Shown here in pieces: positions 1 to 9,406 of a stretch of 64,000 bases of DNA. This DNA comes from DATGMS01 sp040905145 (GTDB lineage: Bacteria > Bacteroidota > Bacteroidia > Cytophagales > Cyclobacteriaceae). Location: the NCBI GenBank assembly GCA_040905145.1, contig JBBDSC010000226.1:8952-72951 (forward strand), in the 5' to 3' direction. The position numbers were made by a program, and so were the translations under genes. Within the stretch, counting starts at the first letter, position 1, and each line of letters starts with the position of its first letter. Under the pieces are notes generated by a model. It was given only the letters and a program-made list of their open reading frames with translations, was not told where the DNA came from and made no database searches.

Positions 1-1163
1 TTGAAGGACAATACCTGAACGGCAAGAAAAATGGGGAATGGTTATCTTATTATGAAAATGGGCAATTGGCGGTGAAGCAAACATTTTCCGAAGGAACTTT
101 GGAAGGACCTTACTTAGAGTACTCCCCTTTTGGACAGCTAGTGATAGAAACCACCTATAAAAACAATAAACCCCAAGGTGTCTTTAAAAGATATAGCTTG
201 GGGAATACCTTACAGGAAGTGGGGGAATATGACATGGGTAAAAAAGTAGGCAAATGGACCACCTATTTTCCGGAAAGCAAGATCATCGAATCAGAATCTA
301 TTTATGACGATAAAGGGAATAAAACCGGGGTTTGGACCTATTACTACGAAAACAGAAGAGTGGCACGAATTGAAAAATACGAAAATGGCATTGCTGTAGG
401 CACCTGGGAGGAATTTTTCCCCAATAAATCCCTGGCCAAAAGAAAGACTTATGAACTGGGCGTACCAGTAGGGGAATATGTGGAAAACCACAGTAACGGT
501 AAAATATCCGTTTCGGGACAATATGAAAACGGCGCCAGAACAGGGCTTTGGAAGAATTTTTATCCAGATGGCCAAGTTTATTCCATTGGTGAATACCACT
601 TGGATGTAAAATCAGGAAATTGGAAGTATTTTAACAAAATAGGAATTTTAATAGCAGAGGGAGAATATAAACTTGGTTTAGAACATGGACAATGGTTTTT
701 CTATTATGATGGGGGCCAGTTAAAATCAGTGGGCAGCTATTTCTATGGTTTTGAAGATGGGGACTGGGGATTGTTTTATGACAATAAACAGTTGACCCAA
801 GAGGAAACTTGGGACAAGGGTAGGTTAATGAACATCAGTGCATATTATAACTATGATGGTTCCAAAACATTGGATCCCGGAACCTTAAAATCCGGTGAAG
901 GTAGCCGGATCACTTATTATATTAATGAAAGGAAGGAGTCAGAAGGCCAGTATAAATTTGGCAAACCCGAAGGGGAATGGAAATATTATCATGATAATGG
1001 AAATCTTGCCTCCGAAGGTCTAATGATGGAAGGAAAAAAAGAAGGAACATGGAAGTATTATGGCCGAAATGGTTCATTGACTGATGTAATTACTTTTGAA
1101 GAGGGTGAAATGGTGCCTGAGGAAATCCCCGAAGCTGAATTAATGTTTCAAAACTTCAATTAA
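1..1163 (+). CDS. MORN/YwqK-type repeat protein, 5' end outside the window
   Basis: The reading frame is open from base 3, so the gene starts before the window and only its C-terminal part (about 386 residues) is visible. It is built of about fifteen repeats of roughly 23 residues with the core pattern G.W..Y...G.L...G.Y..G...G, for example GEWKYYHDNGNLASEG. This is typical of MORN or YwqK-family 'antitoxin' proteins, which are common in Bacteroidota. These repeats are thought to form an elongated beta-rich scaffold; the substrate is unknown. No catalytic motif, membrane segment or export signal is visible in the part present. The last 25 residues are acidic and not repetitive. The YwqK antitoxin label is a family name and does not show that the protein neutralises a toxin. 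Confidence 0.8.
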   Translation, partial: EGQYLNGKKNGEWLSYYENGQLAVKQTFSEGTLEGPYLEYSPFGQLVIETTYKNNKPQGVFKRYSLGNTLQEVGEYDMGKKVGKWTTYFPESKIIESESIYDDKGNKTGVWTYYYENRRVARIEKYENGIAVGTWEEFFPNKSLAKRKTYELGVPVGEYVENHSNGKISVSGQYENGARTGLWKNFYPDGQVYSIGEYHLDVKSGNWKYFNKIGILIAEGEYKLGLEHGQWFFYYDGGQLKSVGSYFYGFEDGDWGLFYDNKQLTQEETWDKGRLMNISAYYNYDGSKTLDPGTLKSGEGSRITYYINERKESEGQYKFGKPEGEWKYYHDNGNLASEGLMMEGKKEGTWKYYGRNGSLTDVITFEEGEMVPEEIPEAELMFQNFN

Positions 1164-1406
1164 TGGCTCACTTTTTGTGCATGGGGCATTTGACTACATT
1201 ATTTATTAACAAAGCACCTGTTATAGGTTAGTATAAGGGATCCAATCTTCCATGTTAAACCTTATTTAATGTGGTTATTTTTTATTTTACCACTTTAATA
1301 GTAAATGGAAAATTATAATTTAAAATAATATTCCAAATTTATAGATCCTGATTAAACTTTTAATTTAACTGCAACGTTAAACGGGTAAGTACTAAATCTC
1401 AATGTT

Positions 1407-2768
1407 ATGAAAAAGTCACTAATCAATCGGATTTCAGGTATAAAAGTTGGCGTTTTAATTGGTTTAATTGGCCTATTGTCTATCAAAACATCAACGGCTG
1501 AGGTCCTCCAAACAAGGATATCATTTCAGGTATTTTATGATGAACTTCTCCCTTATGGGGATTGGATCAATGATCCTGTCCATGGGTATGTTTGGGTCCC
1601 TTATGCAGAACCAAATTTTCAACCTTATGCTACCAATGGTTATTGGGTAATGTCGACTTACGGCAATACCTGGGTTTCCAACTATGAATGGGGCTGGGCC
1701 CCCTTCCATTATGGCAGATGGTATTTTGACGATTATTTGGGATGGGCCTGGGTTCCCGGCTATGAATGGGGTCCTGCATGGGTAAATTGGAGAACCGGGG
1801 GCGGTTATTATGGATGGGCACCTTTGATGCCTGGTATTAGTATCCAAGTGGCCATCAATATCCCCAGCCATCATTGGATCTTCGTACCAAGAAGAAGGCT
1901 GATCAGTAGGAATATATACAACTACTATATTTCCAGGAAAAATGTCTATAGGATATACAACCAGACCACCGTTATCAACAACACTTATGTATACAATAAC
2001 AGGACCTATAGATCAGGGCCAGAAAGAAGGGAAATAGAAAGGGTGACGAGAAGATCTGTACCTGTCTATCAAGTGAACAACAGCAGCAGGCCTGGAAGAT
2101 CAGCGGTAAGCAGAAATTCCTTACAAGTCTACCGGCCTGAGATCAGACAGGTGATCAATAATAGCAGAAGCACACAGGCAAGGCCTTCCAGGGTAGTTAC
2201 GGCCAATGAGCATAAGGTAAATATGGTCAACCGGAAAAACAGTAGAAGCACTGCTAATTCAACCCAGGCCCGTACCGCACCTGCCAATTCCCGAACCAAC
2301 AACAGGGCCACTGAAACCGTACGGAATAATAATTCTACCAGAAGGCGAGTAGAGGCTACGGCTGGAAACAGCTCCAGGACAAACATGAACAATCCCAGGA
2401 TCCAATCGCCAGCTAACAGCAACCAAAGGGCCACGCCAAACCGTCCAGGCAATGCCACTAGGCAGGCAACCGAACAATCGAGAGTAAATGCCAATCAAAA
2501 TAGAAAGGTACAATCCCCTGTTCATCAAAGACCTACGGATGTTAGACAGCAGAGATCAACAGGAAGACAAGTAAGGTCTGAAAGCCAGGCCTCTAGAGGT
2601 AATAGATCCGTTCAACCTGGACGATCAAGCAACCAGGTACGGACGGCACCGGCTCAAAAAAGCAGAAGCACTCCTAGAGTATCCTCTAGCAGTACCCGAG
2701 AGAGAAACAGTGGGAACGCAAGCAGAAGCAACACCCAAAACCGCCGGTCTACCAGAGGAAACAACTAA
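1407..2768 (+). CDS. DUF6600-type secreted protein with Arg/Asn/Ser-rich tail
   Basis: The protein has 453 residues and an N-terminal signal segment at about residues 13-31, so it should leave the cytoplasm. Residues about 38-165 are rich in Tyr, Trp and Gly with repeated Y.WVP, WGWAPFHYGRW and GWAWVPGYEWGP motifs, which is the hallmark of DUF6600 proteins. No enzymatic function is known for that family. Residues from about 200 to the end are low-complexity and strongly basic, made almost entirely of Asn, Arg, Ser, Thr and Gln. Such a tail could bind polyanions such as nucleic acid or lipopolysaccharide, but this is inference. A 240-base leader precedes the ATG. The creatininase-like gene follows after 27 bases and may be cotranscribed. 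Confidence 0.75.
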   Translation: MKKSLINRISGIKVGVLIGLIGLLSIKTSTAEVLQTRISFQVFYDELLPYGDWINDPVHGYVWVPYAEPNFQPYATNGYWVMSTYGNTWVSNYEWGWAPFHYGRWYFDDYLGWAWVPGYEWGPAWVNWRTGGGYYGWAPLMPGISIQVAINIPSHHWIFVPRRRLISRNIYNYYISRKNVYRIYNQTTVINNTYVYNNRTYRSGPERREIERVTRRSVPVYQVNNSSRPGRSAVSRNSLQVYRPEIRQVINNSRSTQARPSRVVTANEHKVNMVNRKNSRSTANSTQARTAPANSRTNNRATETVRNNNSTRRRVEATAGNSSRTNMNNPRIQSPANSNQRATPNRPGNATRQATEQSRVNANQNRKVQSPVHQRPTDVRQQRSTGRQVRSESQASRGNRSVQPGRSSNQVRTAPAQKSRSTPRVSSSSTRERNSGNASRSNTQNRRSTRGNN

Positions 2769-2795
2769 ATACTACATCTACAAAAATCCCTGAAT

Positions 2796-3557
2796 ATGAG
2801 ACCTTATATCCTGTCCGAAACCAACTGGAAAGCCATTAAAGAGGAAAATTTTGAAGTAGCCATTCTACCTTGGGGAGCCACTGAAGCCCATAATTACCAT
2901 TTACCTTATGGAACGGATATTTACGAAGCGGATTCCATTGCTGCTGGTGCAGGCAAAATAGCTTGGGAAGCAGGAGCCAAAATAATAGTGCTCCCCACCC
3001 TCCCTTTTGGTGTAAATACAGGTCAGGCTGATATTTATCTGGATATCAACATCAATCCAAGCACCCAATTGGCCATCCTTAAAGATATAGTAGAAGTACT
3101 AAGCCGACAAAATATCAAGAAACTATTGATTCTCAACAGCCATGGCGGCAATGATTTTAAGACACTGCTCAGGGAAATAGGTTTACTATATCCGGACATG
3201 TTCCTTGCTTCCTGTAACTGGTTTCAATCTCTTGATAAATCGGAGTTTTTTGAACACAAAGGGGATCATGCCGACGAAATGGAGACAAGTTTGATCCAGT
3301 ATCTCCACCCCCACCTGGTATTGCCATTGACTGAAGCAGGAGAAGGTAAGGAAAAGAAATCCAAAATAAAAGGCATACAGGAAGGGTGGGCTTGGTCTGA
3401 GCGACGTTGGTCCATGGTGACAGCAGACACTGGCATCGGAAATCCCAAAGCTTCCTCCAAAGAAAAAGGGTCTCGCTTTTTTGAGGCTGTCACCCAAAAA
3501 GTCGCAGAGCTTTTTATAGAAATTGCTGCGGTAGAGGTGGAAAACAGGTATGAGTAA
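2796..3557 (+). CDS. creatininase family amidohydrolase
   Basis: The protein has 253 residues, matching the usual length of the creatininase / creatinine amidohydrolase family of cytosolic metal-dependent amidases. It shows LPWGATEAHNYHLPYGTD near residue 26, with the conserved metal-ligand Glu and His, then LPTLPFGVNTGQ, the LNSHGGN loop near residue 117, and a late GDHADEMETS motif that supplies a further His and Glu. The substrate cannot be named; family members act on creatinine, N-formyl-aminopyrimidines or peptide precursors. It lies 27 bases after the DUF6600 gene on the same strand. The roughly 80 bases after its stop contain a short open stretch with coding-like character but no start, which may be leftover sequence. 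Confidence 0.85.
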   Translation: MRPYILSETNWKAIKEENFEVAILPWGATEAHNYHLPYGTDIYEADSIAAGAGKIAWEAGAKIIVLPTLPFGVNTGQADIYLDININPSTQLAILKDIVEVLSRQNIKKLLILNSHGGNDFKTLLREIGLLYPDMFLASCNWFQSLDKSEFFEHKGDHADEMETSLIQYLHPHLVLPLTEAGEGKEKKSKIKGIQEGWAWSERRWSMVTADTGIGNPKASSKEKGSRFFEAVTQKVAELFIEIAAVEVENRYE

Positions 3558-3652
3558 ACAGAGAAATTCTCATAGAAGCTGTGAAAGAATTAGAAGCCCT
3601 CGGTACTAAAGCCTATGAAAAACTTCAAATAACTGACCACTGAATAAAGCAG

Positions 3653-4723
3653 CTATGTGGCATTCCCCAATTTCCTGATATGCAGAAGGTGCGAAATAAA
3701 TGCCTTTCCAATCGTTTGGTGTTCCAAGTAGGCTATATTGAATTCCTGGCAGGTTTCCTTCACCAGTTTATTGATATGGGGATAATGTATATGGCTTATC
3801 CCCGGAAATAAATGGTGCTCTACCTGAAAGTTTAGCCCCCCCAAAAACCAGGAGATTATTTTACTTTTAGTGGCAAAGTTTGCAGTGGTGCATAACTGGT
3901 GAACGGCCCATTCTTTTTGGATTTTATTGGTGTTTGCATCCGGTGCGGGAAATTGTGTGCCTTCTACAACATGCGCCAATTGAAATACAATACTGATAGA
4001 AAAGCCACACACTACACTCACAACAATAAATCCTATAAATGTTTCAACCCAGCCCACCATTATTATTGGCAGAATCAGGTATATGAATAAATATCCAGCT
4101 TTTGTTATCCAAAAGATCAGATGTTCTTTTCTGTTCAATTTCTTTCGCTTTCCGTCCCTTTCCATTTTTCGTGAAAAATATTTTTCAAAATCCTGGTATA
4201 GAACCCAGGCCATATAGGATATCCCATAAAGTAAGACCCAATAAAAGTGTTGGAATTGATGATACCAAAGCCTTGGTTGCTCTTCATGCAACCTCATAAA
4301 TTTCACATCTATATCATGGTCCATCCCTTTAATATTTGTATAGGTATGGTGATCTATATTGTGCTTCTGTTTCCAGAAGTGAATAGTACCTCCCAAGAGA
4401 TTGAGGGAGTAAGCTGAGATATCATTCAGCCATTTATATTTAGAAAAACTTCCATGTCCCCCTTCATGCATGATATTAAAGCCGATAGCTGCAAGATTAA
4501 TTCCCAGTAAACAACAAAGAACAATTGCCACTGCTGTTGAAGGCGTGAAAAAAACAAGAACAACATAAATGGCCACGGCAGACAATGCAATTAACAAGCT
4601 TTTGAAAAAAAGTTTGGATCCGCCCGTTCTGGAAACCTGGTTTTCCCTGAAATAATTGTTTACTTTGCCTTTTAAGGATCGAAAGAAAGGACTGCTGGTA
4701 TTGTTAAAGCTGACTTTTGACAT
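3653..4723 (-). CDS. membrane fatty acid desaturase (acyl-CoA/linoleoyl-CoA type)
   Basis: This integral membrane di-iron desaturase introduces double bonds into acyl chains using O2. Three histidine boxes are visible in order: HEGGHG, HNIDHHT and the late QVEHH followed by LFPGISHIHYPHI. The QVEHH form is typical of front-end or linoleoyl-CoA-like desaturases. Hydrophobic pairs lie between the boxes, as expected for four membrane-spanning segments. I place the start at the ATG at 4723 (MSKVSFNNTSSP) because this N-terminus resembles the family and gives about 356 residues; an upstream ATG at 4762 would add 13 residues. No electron donor gene is adjacent. Confidence 0.85.
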   Translation of the reverse strand: MSKVSFNNTSSPFFRSLKGKVNNYFRENQVSRTGGSKLFFKSLLIALSAVAIYVVLVFFTPSTAVAIVLCCLLGINLAAIGFNIMHEGGHGSFSKYKWLNDISAYSLNLLGGTIHFWKQKHNIDHHTYTNIKGMDHDIDVKFMRLHEEQPRLWYHQFQHFYWVLLYGISYMAWVLYQDFEKYFSRKMERDGKRKKLNRKEHLIFWITKAGYLFIYLILPIIMVGWVETFIGFIVVSVVCGFSISIVFQLAHVVEGTQFPAPDANTNKIQKEWAVHQLCTTANFATKSKIISWFLGGLNFQVEHHLFPGISHIHYPHINKLVKETCQEFNIAYLEHQTIGKAFISHLLHIRKLGNAT

Positions 4724-4869
4724 AAGACCTATAAAACGGATTAAATAAGAATTAAATTTCAATTTTCAACAGTAATTTTTCAAGGAGAAGTAATACTAAC
4801 CGATGGAAAGATCTGATGGATGGATGAAATTTCTCATTTTATGAGAGCCTATCTTTGGGAGATCCCCAT

Positions 4870-5589
4870 CTATTTTGCGGGGGGTTGGGTAGGCCTCACC
4901 TCGATTTTACTGGGCAGGGTCCTAGGGTTTAGTTTAAATAGATCCACTACCAATTCCCCTATATCTTCGATTTGAATTTTCCAACTGTCCTTTTCATCTA
5001 CTTCACGGTTGTTAAAACCCGTAGCCACAGAACCCGGCATTATCGTACTTACCCTGATACCTGATTGCCGCAGGTCCAGCATGACCGCCTGGGTAAAACC
5101 TGTAAGGCCAAATTTGCTGGCATTATAGGCCGATCCCCCGGCAAAGAAATTAGTCCCTGCCAAGCTGGAAATTGTGATAAAATAACCTTTTGATGCTTTC
5201 AATGCCTCTAAGGCCGCTTTTATACTATAAAATACCCCCGTAAGGTTGGTATCGATCGTTTCTTGCCACTTTTCCACGCTTAGCTCCTCCACTGGGGCAA
5301 AATGCCCCACCCCAGCATTGGCTACAAATAAATCTATTTGTCCCCACTTCTCCCTGGTCAAGCGGACCGCATTTTCCTGATCTTTTAAGTCCCTAACATC
5401 CGCTTCTATTCCCAAAACCTCTCCTGTTCCTTCTTTTAAAAGTTTTTCGGCGGCTTCTTCAGCCCTCTTTTTGGAACGGCTCGTGATAGCAACATTCATC
5501 CCTTCATTTATAAGAGCTGAAGCAATGCCAAATCCTATACCTGTGCTTCCTCCTGTGATAATTGCTGTTTTATTATTAATGGACATCAT
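4870..5589 (-). CDS. short-chain dehydrogenase/reductase (SDR)
   Basis: A classical SDR of 239 residues. The nucleotide-binding motif TGGSTGIGFGIA is near residue 12, the NAG motif (VANAGVGHF) near residue 90, the catalytic Ser sits in TISSLAG, and the Tyr/Lys pair is in YNASKFG. These show an NAD(P)-dependent oxidoreductase with a Rossmann fold acting in the cytosol. The substrate is unknown; family members reduce 3-oxoacyl groups, sugars or small ketones. The start is one of two adjacent ATGs (5589 or 5586). A perfect 14-bp hairpin separates it from the upstream YtxH gene, so it is probably transcribed separately. Confidence 0.88.
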   Translation of the reverse strand: MMSINNKTAIITGGSTGIGFGIASALINEGMNVAITSRSKKRAEEAAEKLLKEGTGEVLGIEADVRDLKDQENAVRLTREKWGQIDLFVANAGVGHFAPVEELSVEKWQETIDTNLTGVFYSIKAALEALKASKGYFITISSLAGTNFFAGGSAYNASKFGLTGFTQAVMLDLRQSGIRVSTIMPGSVATGFNNREVDEKDSWKIQIEDIGELVVDLFKLNPRTLPSKIEVRPTQPPAK

Positions 5590-5643
5590 AAAGAAGTTTT
5601 TAATTTAAGCTCAAATTTCATCAATTTGGGATAACTGGTAAAA

Positions 5644-5679
5644 TTTAAAGGCTTATGGAAAATTTCATAAGCCTTTAAA
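5644..5679 (-). terminator. 14-bp perfect hairpin after the YtxH gene
   Basis: Perfect inverted repeat TTTAAAGGCTTATG / CATAAGCCTTTAAA with an 8-base loop, between the YtxH gene and the SDR gene. On the minus strand it is followed by a T-rich stretch, consistent with an intrinsic terminator. Confidence 0.6.
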
Positions 5680-5709
5680 CGGATAAATAAAAATAAGACA
5701 ATGGATGAT

Positions 5710-5988
5710 TTATTTTATTCTATTGGTCACATCTTTGTCCAATTCATTTACTTTACTTTTGCCCCTTTCACCCACATCGGATACATTTTTATTTACCTTG
5801 TCGAGTTTTTCTGTTACACCATCTATAAATCTATTGATCTGGGCATTGATTTCATCCAGGTAATCATCTCCTTTTTTTGATAATTTTCTACGGGTGTCCT
5901 CTCCTTTTTCCGGAGCAATCAACACCCCGATTTGAATTCCTATCGCTACACCTGCGATTGCACTTAATAATAACTTTGATGCGTTCAT
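5710..5988 (-). CDS. YtxH domain-containing small membrane protein
   Basis: A 92-residue protein with one N-terminal membrane segment (about residues 6-26, ending GVLIAPEKGEDTRRKLSKKG). This is the conserved core of the YtxH family: a glycine-rich membrane helix followed by APxKGxxxRxxL. The rest is a charged helical tail likely to form a coiled coil in the cytoplasm. YtxH proteins are linked to general stress responses in other bacteria, but their molecular role is not established. A terminator-like hairpin follows it. Confidence 0.8.
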   Translation of the reverse strand: MNASKLLLSAIAGVAIGIQIGVLIAPEKGEDTRRKLSKKGDDYLDEINAQINRFIDGVTEKLDKVNKNVSDVGERGKSKVNELDKDVTNRIK

Positions 5989-6227
5989 AGTATTTAAAAT
6001 TTAAAGGTTAACAATTAAGAATAAGTATTTTGAAAACGCAAACTGATATCATTATCAAATTCCCGCTGTTGAATATCCTTACCCTTTTTGGTTTAATATA
6101 TAAAGGCAACTATTATACCAAAGACAAAATTTTGATCTTTAAAGATTTAATTTGATTAATTCATCGAATTATATAATATAGGCGTAAAAATTGAACACCT
6201 TTAATAAATTTTATACCTCATTACCTA

Positions 6228-8207
6228 TTGGTTTTAACCTTGAGCAAGAATTTATTACCCATTCTGTTTCTATTGCTATCAATAGTCAACACCCCTGAAG
6301 GGATGGCACAAGATACCACCGCCAATGTGATGGATTCCATATTGGTCAAAAAGGGGTCATATTTCATCATTGATGATCAGATCATACAAGTTAAAAAAGA
6401 CACTGTTTTTGTGTTTGTGGATAGTTTAGAGTATTCCATAGGAAATGCGGACGATGAAACTTTTTACAGAGAATTAAAAAAAGAGGCCTCCAAAAGAGAA
6501 TGGAGTAAAAAATTATATGATTTTTTGATCATTGAACCTGGAGAGGGAAGCAATCCCCAGGAGCGAAATAATTTGTTTTTGGCCTCAAGAAAACTCCGCA
6601 ATTATCGGGACAAGAGAATGAATGGATTTACATTCCGGCAGTTGGAGGTATTTGGTCCCTCAATTGATGATACCACCAGGCAACCAAAGCTAATATTTGA
6701 AAAGATTGGAAATAACCTGCACATTACCACCAAGGAAAAGATCATCCAGAACAATTTACTTTTAAACAAAGGGGATCGTTTAAATTTTGAGAAAATTCAG
6801 GATGCGGAGCGGATTTTAAGGGAGCTTCCATTTATAAAGGATGCCAGGATATTGCCCATAGATAGCCTCTCTTCAGGTGATTCATTAAGCTTACAGGTTT
6901 TGACACAGGATGTATTTGCTTATTCTTTTGGAGTTGATTTTTATGGCACCAATGGAGGGGCACTCGAGGTGACTAACAATAATCTATTCGGACTCGGACA
7001 TCAGCTCAGAAATCAGCTTAGCTTTAACAGGGAACATCCTGAAATGCAAGTGGGATATGGGCTAATGTATCGCATTCCTAATATCCGCAGAAGCTTTATC
7101 AGCGCGGAAGCAAATTATTTTAGGGATTATAATTCAAATTTAACCAATATTGCCCTCCGCAGGGATTTTATCAGTCCACAAATAAAATATGCGGGTGGGG
7201 TGGATATTGGGGAAAGGTATATAAATCAACGATTTTTCATTCATGGTAGCGAAGATGATATTGATACCTTGAAATCTACCCATACTTATCAAAACCTCTG
7301 GTTTGGAAGGGCTTTCCGTATTAATTTCGGGGATAAGGAATTGAGTGATCGAAGCAGGTTGGTTCTGTCAGGCAGGTATCATAGAAAAAGATATTCGGAA
7401 AGACCGGAGGTCACAGAAAATATAAACAGGGAATTTCACCATTCACAAATGCTGATGGGATCCTTGTCATTTTCCACCAGACATTATTTCAGGGACAGGT
7501 TGGTGTATAGTTATGGCCGCACTGAAGATATTCCTTATGGACAAAAAATATCCCTGAGTAGCGGCTATGAAAGGAATGAGTTTTCTGACCGGACTTTTGC
7601 CAGTATCAATATGTCCTTTGGAAGGTTTATTTCTGAACTAGGTTATTTATATACAGAAATCCTAGTGGAATCTTATTTTAGGAACGGCAAAAGTGAACAG
7701 GGTTTAGTAAGACCTGGCATCAATTATTTTAGTAACCTCTCAGACTGGGGAAGGTTTAAAACCCGGAGTTTTATTACCATTGAGTTTACCAGGGGCATAA
7801 ACAGGTTTAACAATGAATTTCTAACGATAAACAGGGAATATGGTATTAGGGGATTCAATAGTGAGCGGGTATTGGGAAATCAGCGTTTAAACATCAGTTA
7901 TGAACTGGTAGCATTTTCTCCGTCAAATATTATTGGATTCCGATTGGCCCCCTATTTTTTTTATGATGCGTCTATACTTGGCCAAAAAAACGACGCTATT
8001 TATAAGGGAAAGTATTACCATGGATTTGGTTTGGGCTGCAGGCTAAGAAATGAAAATTTAACCTTTAATACTATTGAAGTCCGGTTGGGATTTTATCCCA
8101 ATGGACCTGAGGATGTGGGCACATTGGGTTTTAACATTTCGGAGCAATTAAGGACCCGCTTTAAGGACTTTGATGTAAGGGCTCCGGGGGTAACGCTTTT
8201 TAGATAA
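6228..8207 (+). CDS. BamA/TamA-family outer membrane protein
   Basis: About 655 residues with an N-terminal signal (PILFLLLSIVNTPEGMAQ). Residues about 150-235 resemble a POTRA domain (IIQNNLLLNKGDRLNFEKI...LRELPFIKDARI). From about residue 240 to the end, alternating polar and hydrophobic strands with many aromatic girdle residues indicate a 16-stranded surface-antigen barrel. BamA/TamA-like proteins help insert or export outer membrane proteins or lipids. With a single POTRA it is probably an accessory paralogue rather than the essential BamA. The start is uncertain: no ATG fits, and TTG codons at 6228 or 6240 just before the signal peptide are the candidates. It is isolated, with divergent or convergent neighbours. 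Confidence 0.78.
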   Translation: MVLTLSKNLLPILFLLLSIVNTPEGMAQDTTANVMDSILVKKGSYFIIDDQIIQVKKDTVFVFVDSLEYSIGNADDETFYRELKKEASKREWSKKLYDFLIIEPGEGSNPQERNNLFLASRKLRNYRDKRMNGFTFRQLEVFGPSIDDTTRQPKLIFEKIGNNLHITTKEKIIQNNLLLNKGDRLNFEKIQDAERILRELPFIKDARILPIDSLSSGDSLSLQVLTQDVFAYSFGVDFYGTNGGALEVTNNNLFGLGHQLRNQLSFNREHPEMQVGYGLMYRIPNIRRSFISAEANYFRDYNSNLTNIALRRDFISPQIKYAGGVDIGERYINQRFFIHGSEDDIDTLKSTHTYQNLWFGRAFRINFGDKELSDRSRLVLSGRYHRKRYSERPEVTENINREFHHSQMLMGSLSFSTRHYFRDRLVYSYGRTEDIPYGQKISLSSGYERNEFSDRTFASINMSFGRFISELGYLYTEILVESYFRNGKSEQGLVRPGINYFSNLSDWGRFKTRSFITIEFTRGINRFNNEFLTINREYGIRGFNSERVLGNQRLNISYELVAFSPSNIIGFRLAPYFFYDASILGQKNDAIYKGKYYHGFGLGCRLRNENLTFNTIEVRLGFYPNGPEDVGTLGFNISEQLRTRFKDFDVRAPGVTLFR

Positions 8208-8276
8208 AGCGGGATTTGAATGTGAGAAGATAATTCTGGGACAAACACATGGGGGAGGATTTTCATCCATCTATTC

Positions 8277-9233
8277 CTAAGATCCACCAATTAAAAATAT
8301 TAGGTAGGCGATATAGATACCGAGGAAAATAACTCCCTCCCATCTTTCCAAGCGTCTCCCTTTTCCGGTAAAAAGAAAAACAAACAATAACACTCCTGCA
8401 AGTATATTAAAGGCGATATCTATAAAAGAAGCAGATCTTACTATCACTGGAGTGATCACCGTAGAAGTTCCAAGGATAAAGAAAACATTAAAAATATTAG
8501 ACCCAACAACATTTCCTATGGCAATATCCGGGTTCTTTTTTCTGACAGCGATTAAGGAAGTGGCGAGTTCAGGCAATGAAGTGCCGATGGAAACTATGGT
8601 TAAACCAATTACACGCTCAGATATGCCAAAGGATTGGGCAATATTTACAGCACTGGATACAATTAATCTTCCCCCGATCACCAAACCTAAAAGACCTAAA
8701 AGGATAAAAAGAACCCCTTTTAAATAAGTATAATTCTTGGATTCAATTTCTGCTTCATCAGGTGAATTTATTGAAAGTGAAATATTGTAAACCAAAAAAA
8801 TCGAAAAGAATAAAAGCAATATTAATCCATCCGTCCTTGTGATCAGGTTTTGATCCATATTATCAAAAAAGACATCACTGGCAATGATATATACAGTAAC
8901 CGCCGCCAGCAAGCTCAACGGGATTTCTATCCACGTGGTATTGTTTTTTACTGTCAAGGGATAAATGATAGAGGTGATTCCCAATATCGCCAGCACATTG
9001 AACAGGTTACTTCCCAATACATTCCCCAGTACCATCTCTGTACTATTGTTGACCGAGGCAAAAACATTGACTGCAAGTTCCGGTGCAGAGGTGCCAAAAG
9101 CCACAATGGTCAATCCTATCACAATATTGGGAATCCCTAATTTTGAGGCAAGGCTAGAAGCCGCGTCTACCAATTTATCGGCTCCTAAAATCAGCATTAC
9201 AAAACCTGCCAAAAGAATTAAAAGGTCTAACAT
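8277..9233 (-). CDS. calcium/sodium antiporter, CaCA family (copy 1)
   Basis: A 318-residue K+-independent Na+/Ca2+ exchanger of the YrbG type in the inner membrane. The two inverted alpha repeats are clear: VAFGTSAPELAVN near residue 47 and VSIGTSLPELATS near residue 215, each carrying the ion-binding Glu and the GN(V)xGSN motif. About ten membrane helices are expected. The start is taken at the ATG at 9233 (MLDLLILLAGFV). This gene has a near-identical paralogue at 11800-12753; an uninterrupted stretch of 164 identical bases (8530-8693 here) is shared, and similarity continues through the start and about 100 bases upstream. Confidence 0.9.
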   Translation of the reverse strand: MLDLLILLAGFVMLILGADKLVDAASSLASKLGIPNIVIGLTIVAFGTSAPELAVNVFASVNNSTEMVLGNVLGSNLFNVLAILGITSIIYPLTVKNNTTWIEIPLSLLAAVTVYIIASDVFFDNMDQNLITRTDGLILLLFFSIFLVYNISLSINSPDEAEIESKNYTYLKGVLFILLGLLGLVIGGRLIVSSAVNIAQSFGISERVIGLTIVSIGTSLPELATSLIAVRKKNPDIAIGNVVGSNIFNVFFILGTSTVITPVIVRSASFIDIAFNILAGVLLFVFLFTGKGRRLERWEGVIFLGIYIAYLIFLIGGS

Positions 9234-9378
9234 CAATATTTTATCTTTAGATATGACGCATGGGGCAGTATTATACCCTCAAAATTTTAAACAAAAATAG
9301 AAATTCCCGCCCAATAAACCTTATTATAGTTTTTTAGCTTTATAAAATCTCCTTTATACAAAAGGATTATTCAATTCG

Positions 9379-9386
9379 TATATTTG
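9379..9386 (+). promoter_or_regulatory. Bacteroidota-type -7 box candidate
   Basis: TATATTTG matches the TAnnTTTG -7 element of Bacteroidota promoters and lies 20 bases before the ATG at 9407. No convincing -33 partner was identified. Confidence 0.3.
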
Positions 9387-9406
9387 GGTTGAATTAGGAT
9401 TTGCTT

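Noticed and set aside
3550..3642. Short coding-like stretch after the creatininase gene (REILIEAVKELEALGTKAY)
   Set aside because: No start codon and no identifiable family; could be a leftover C-terminus but cannot be supported.
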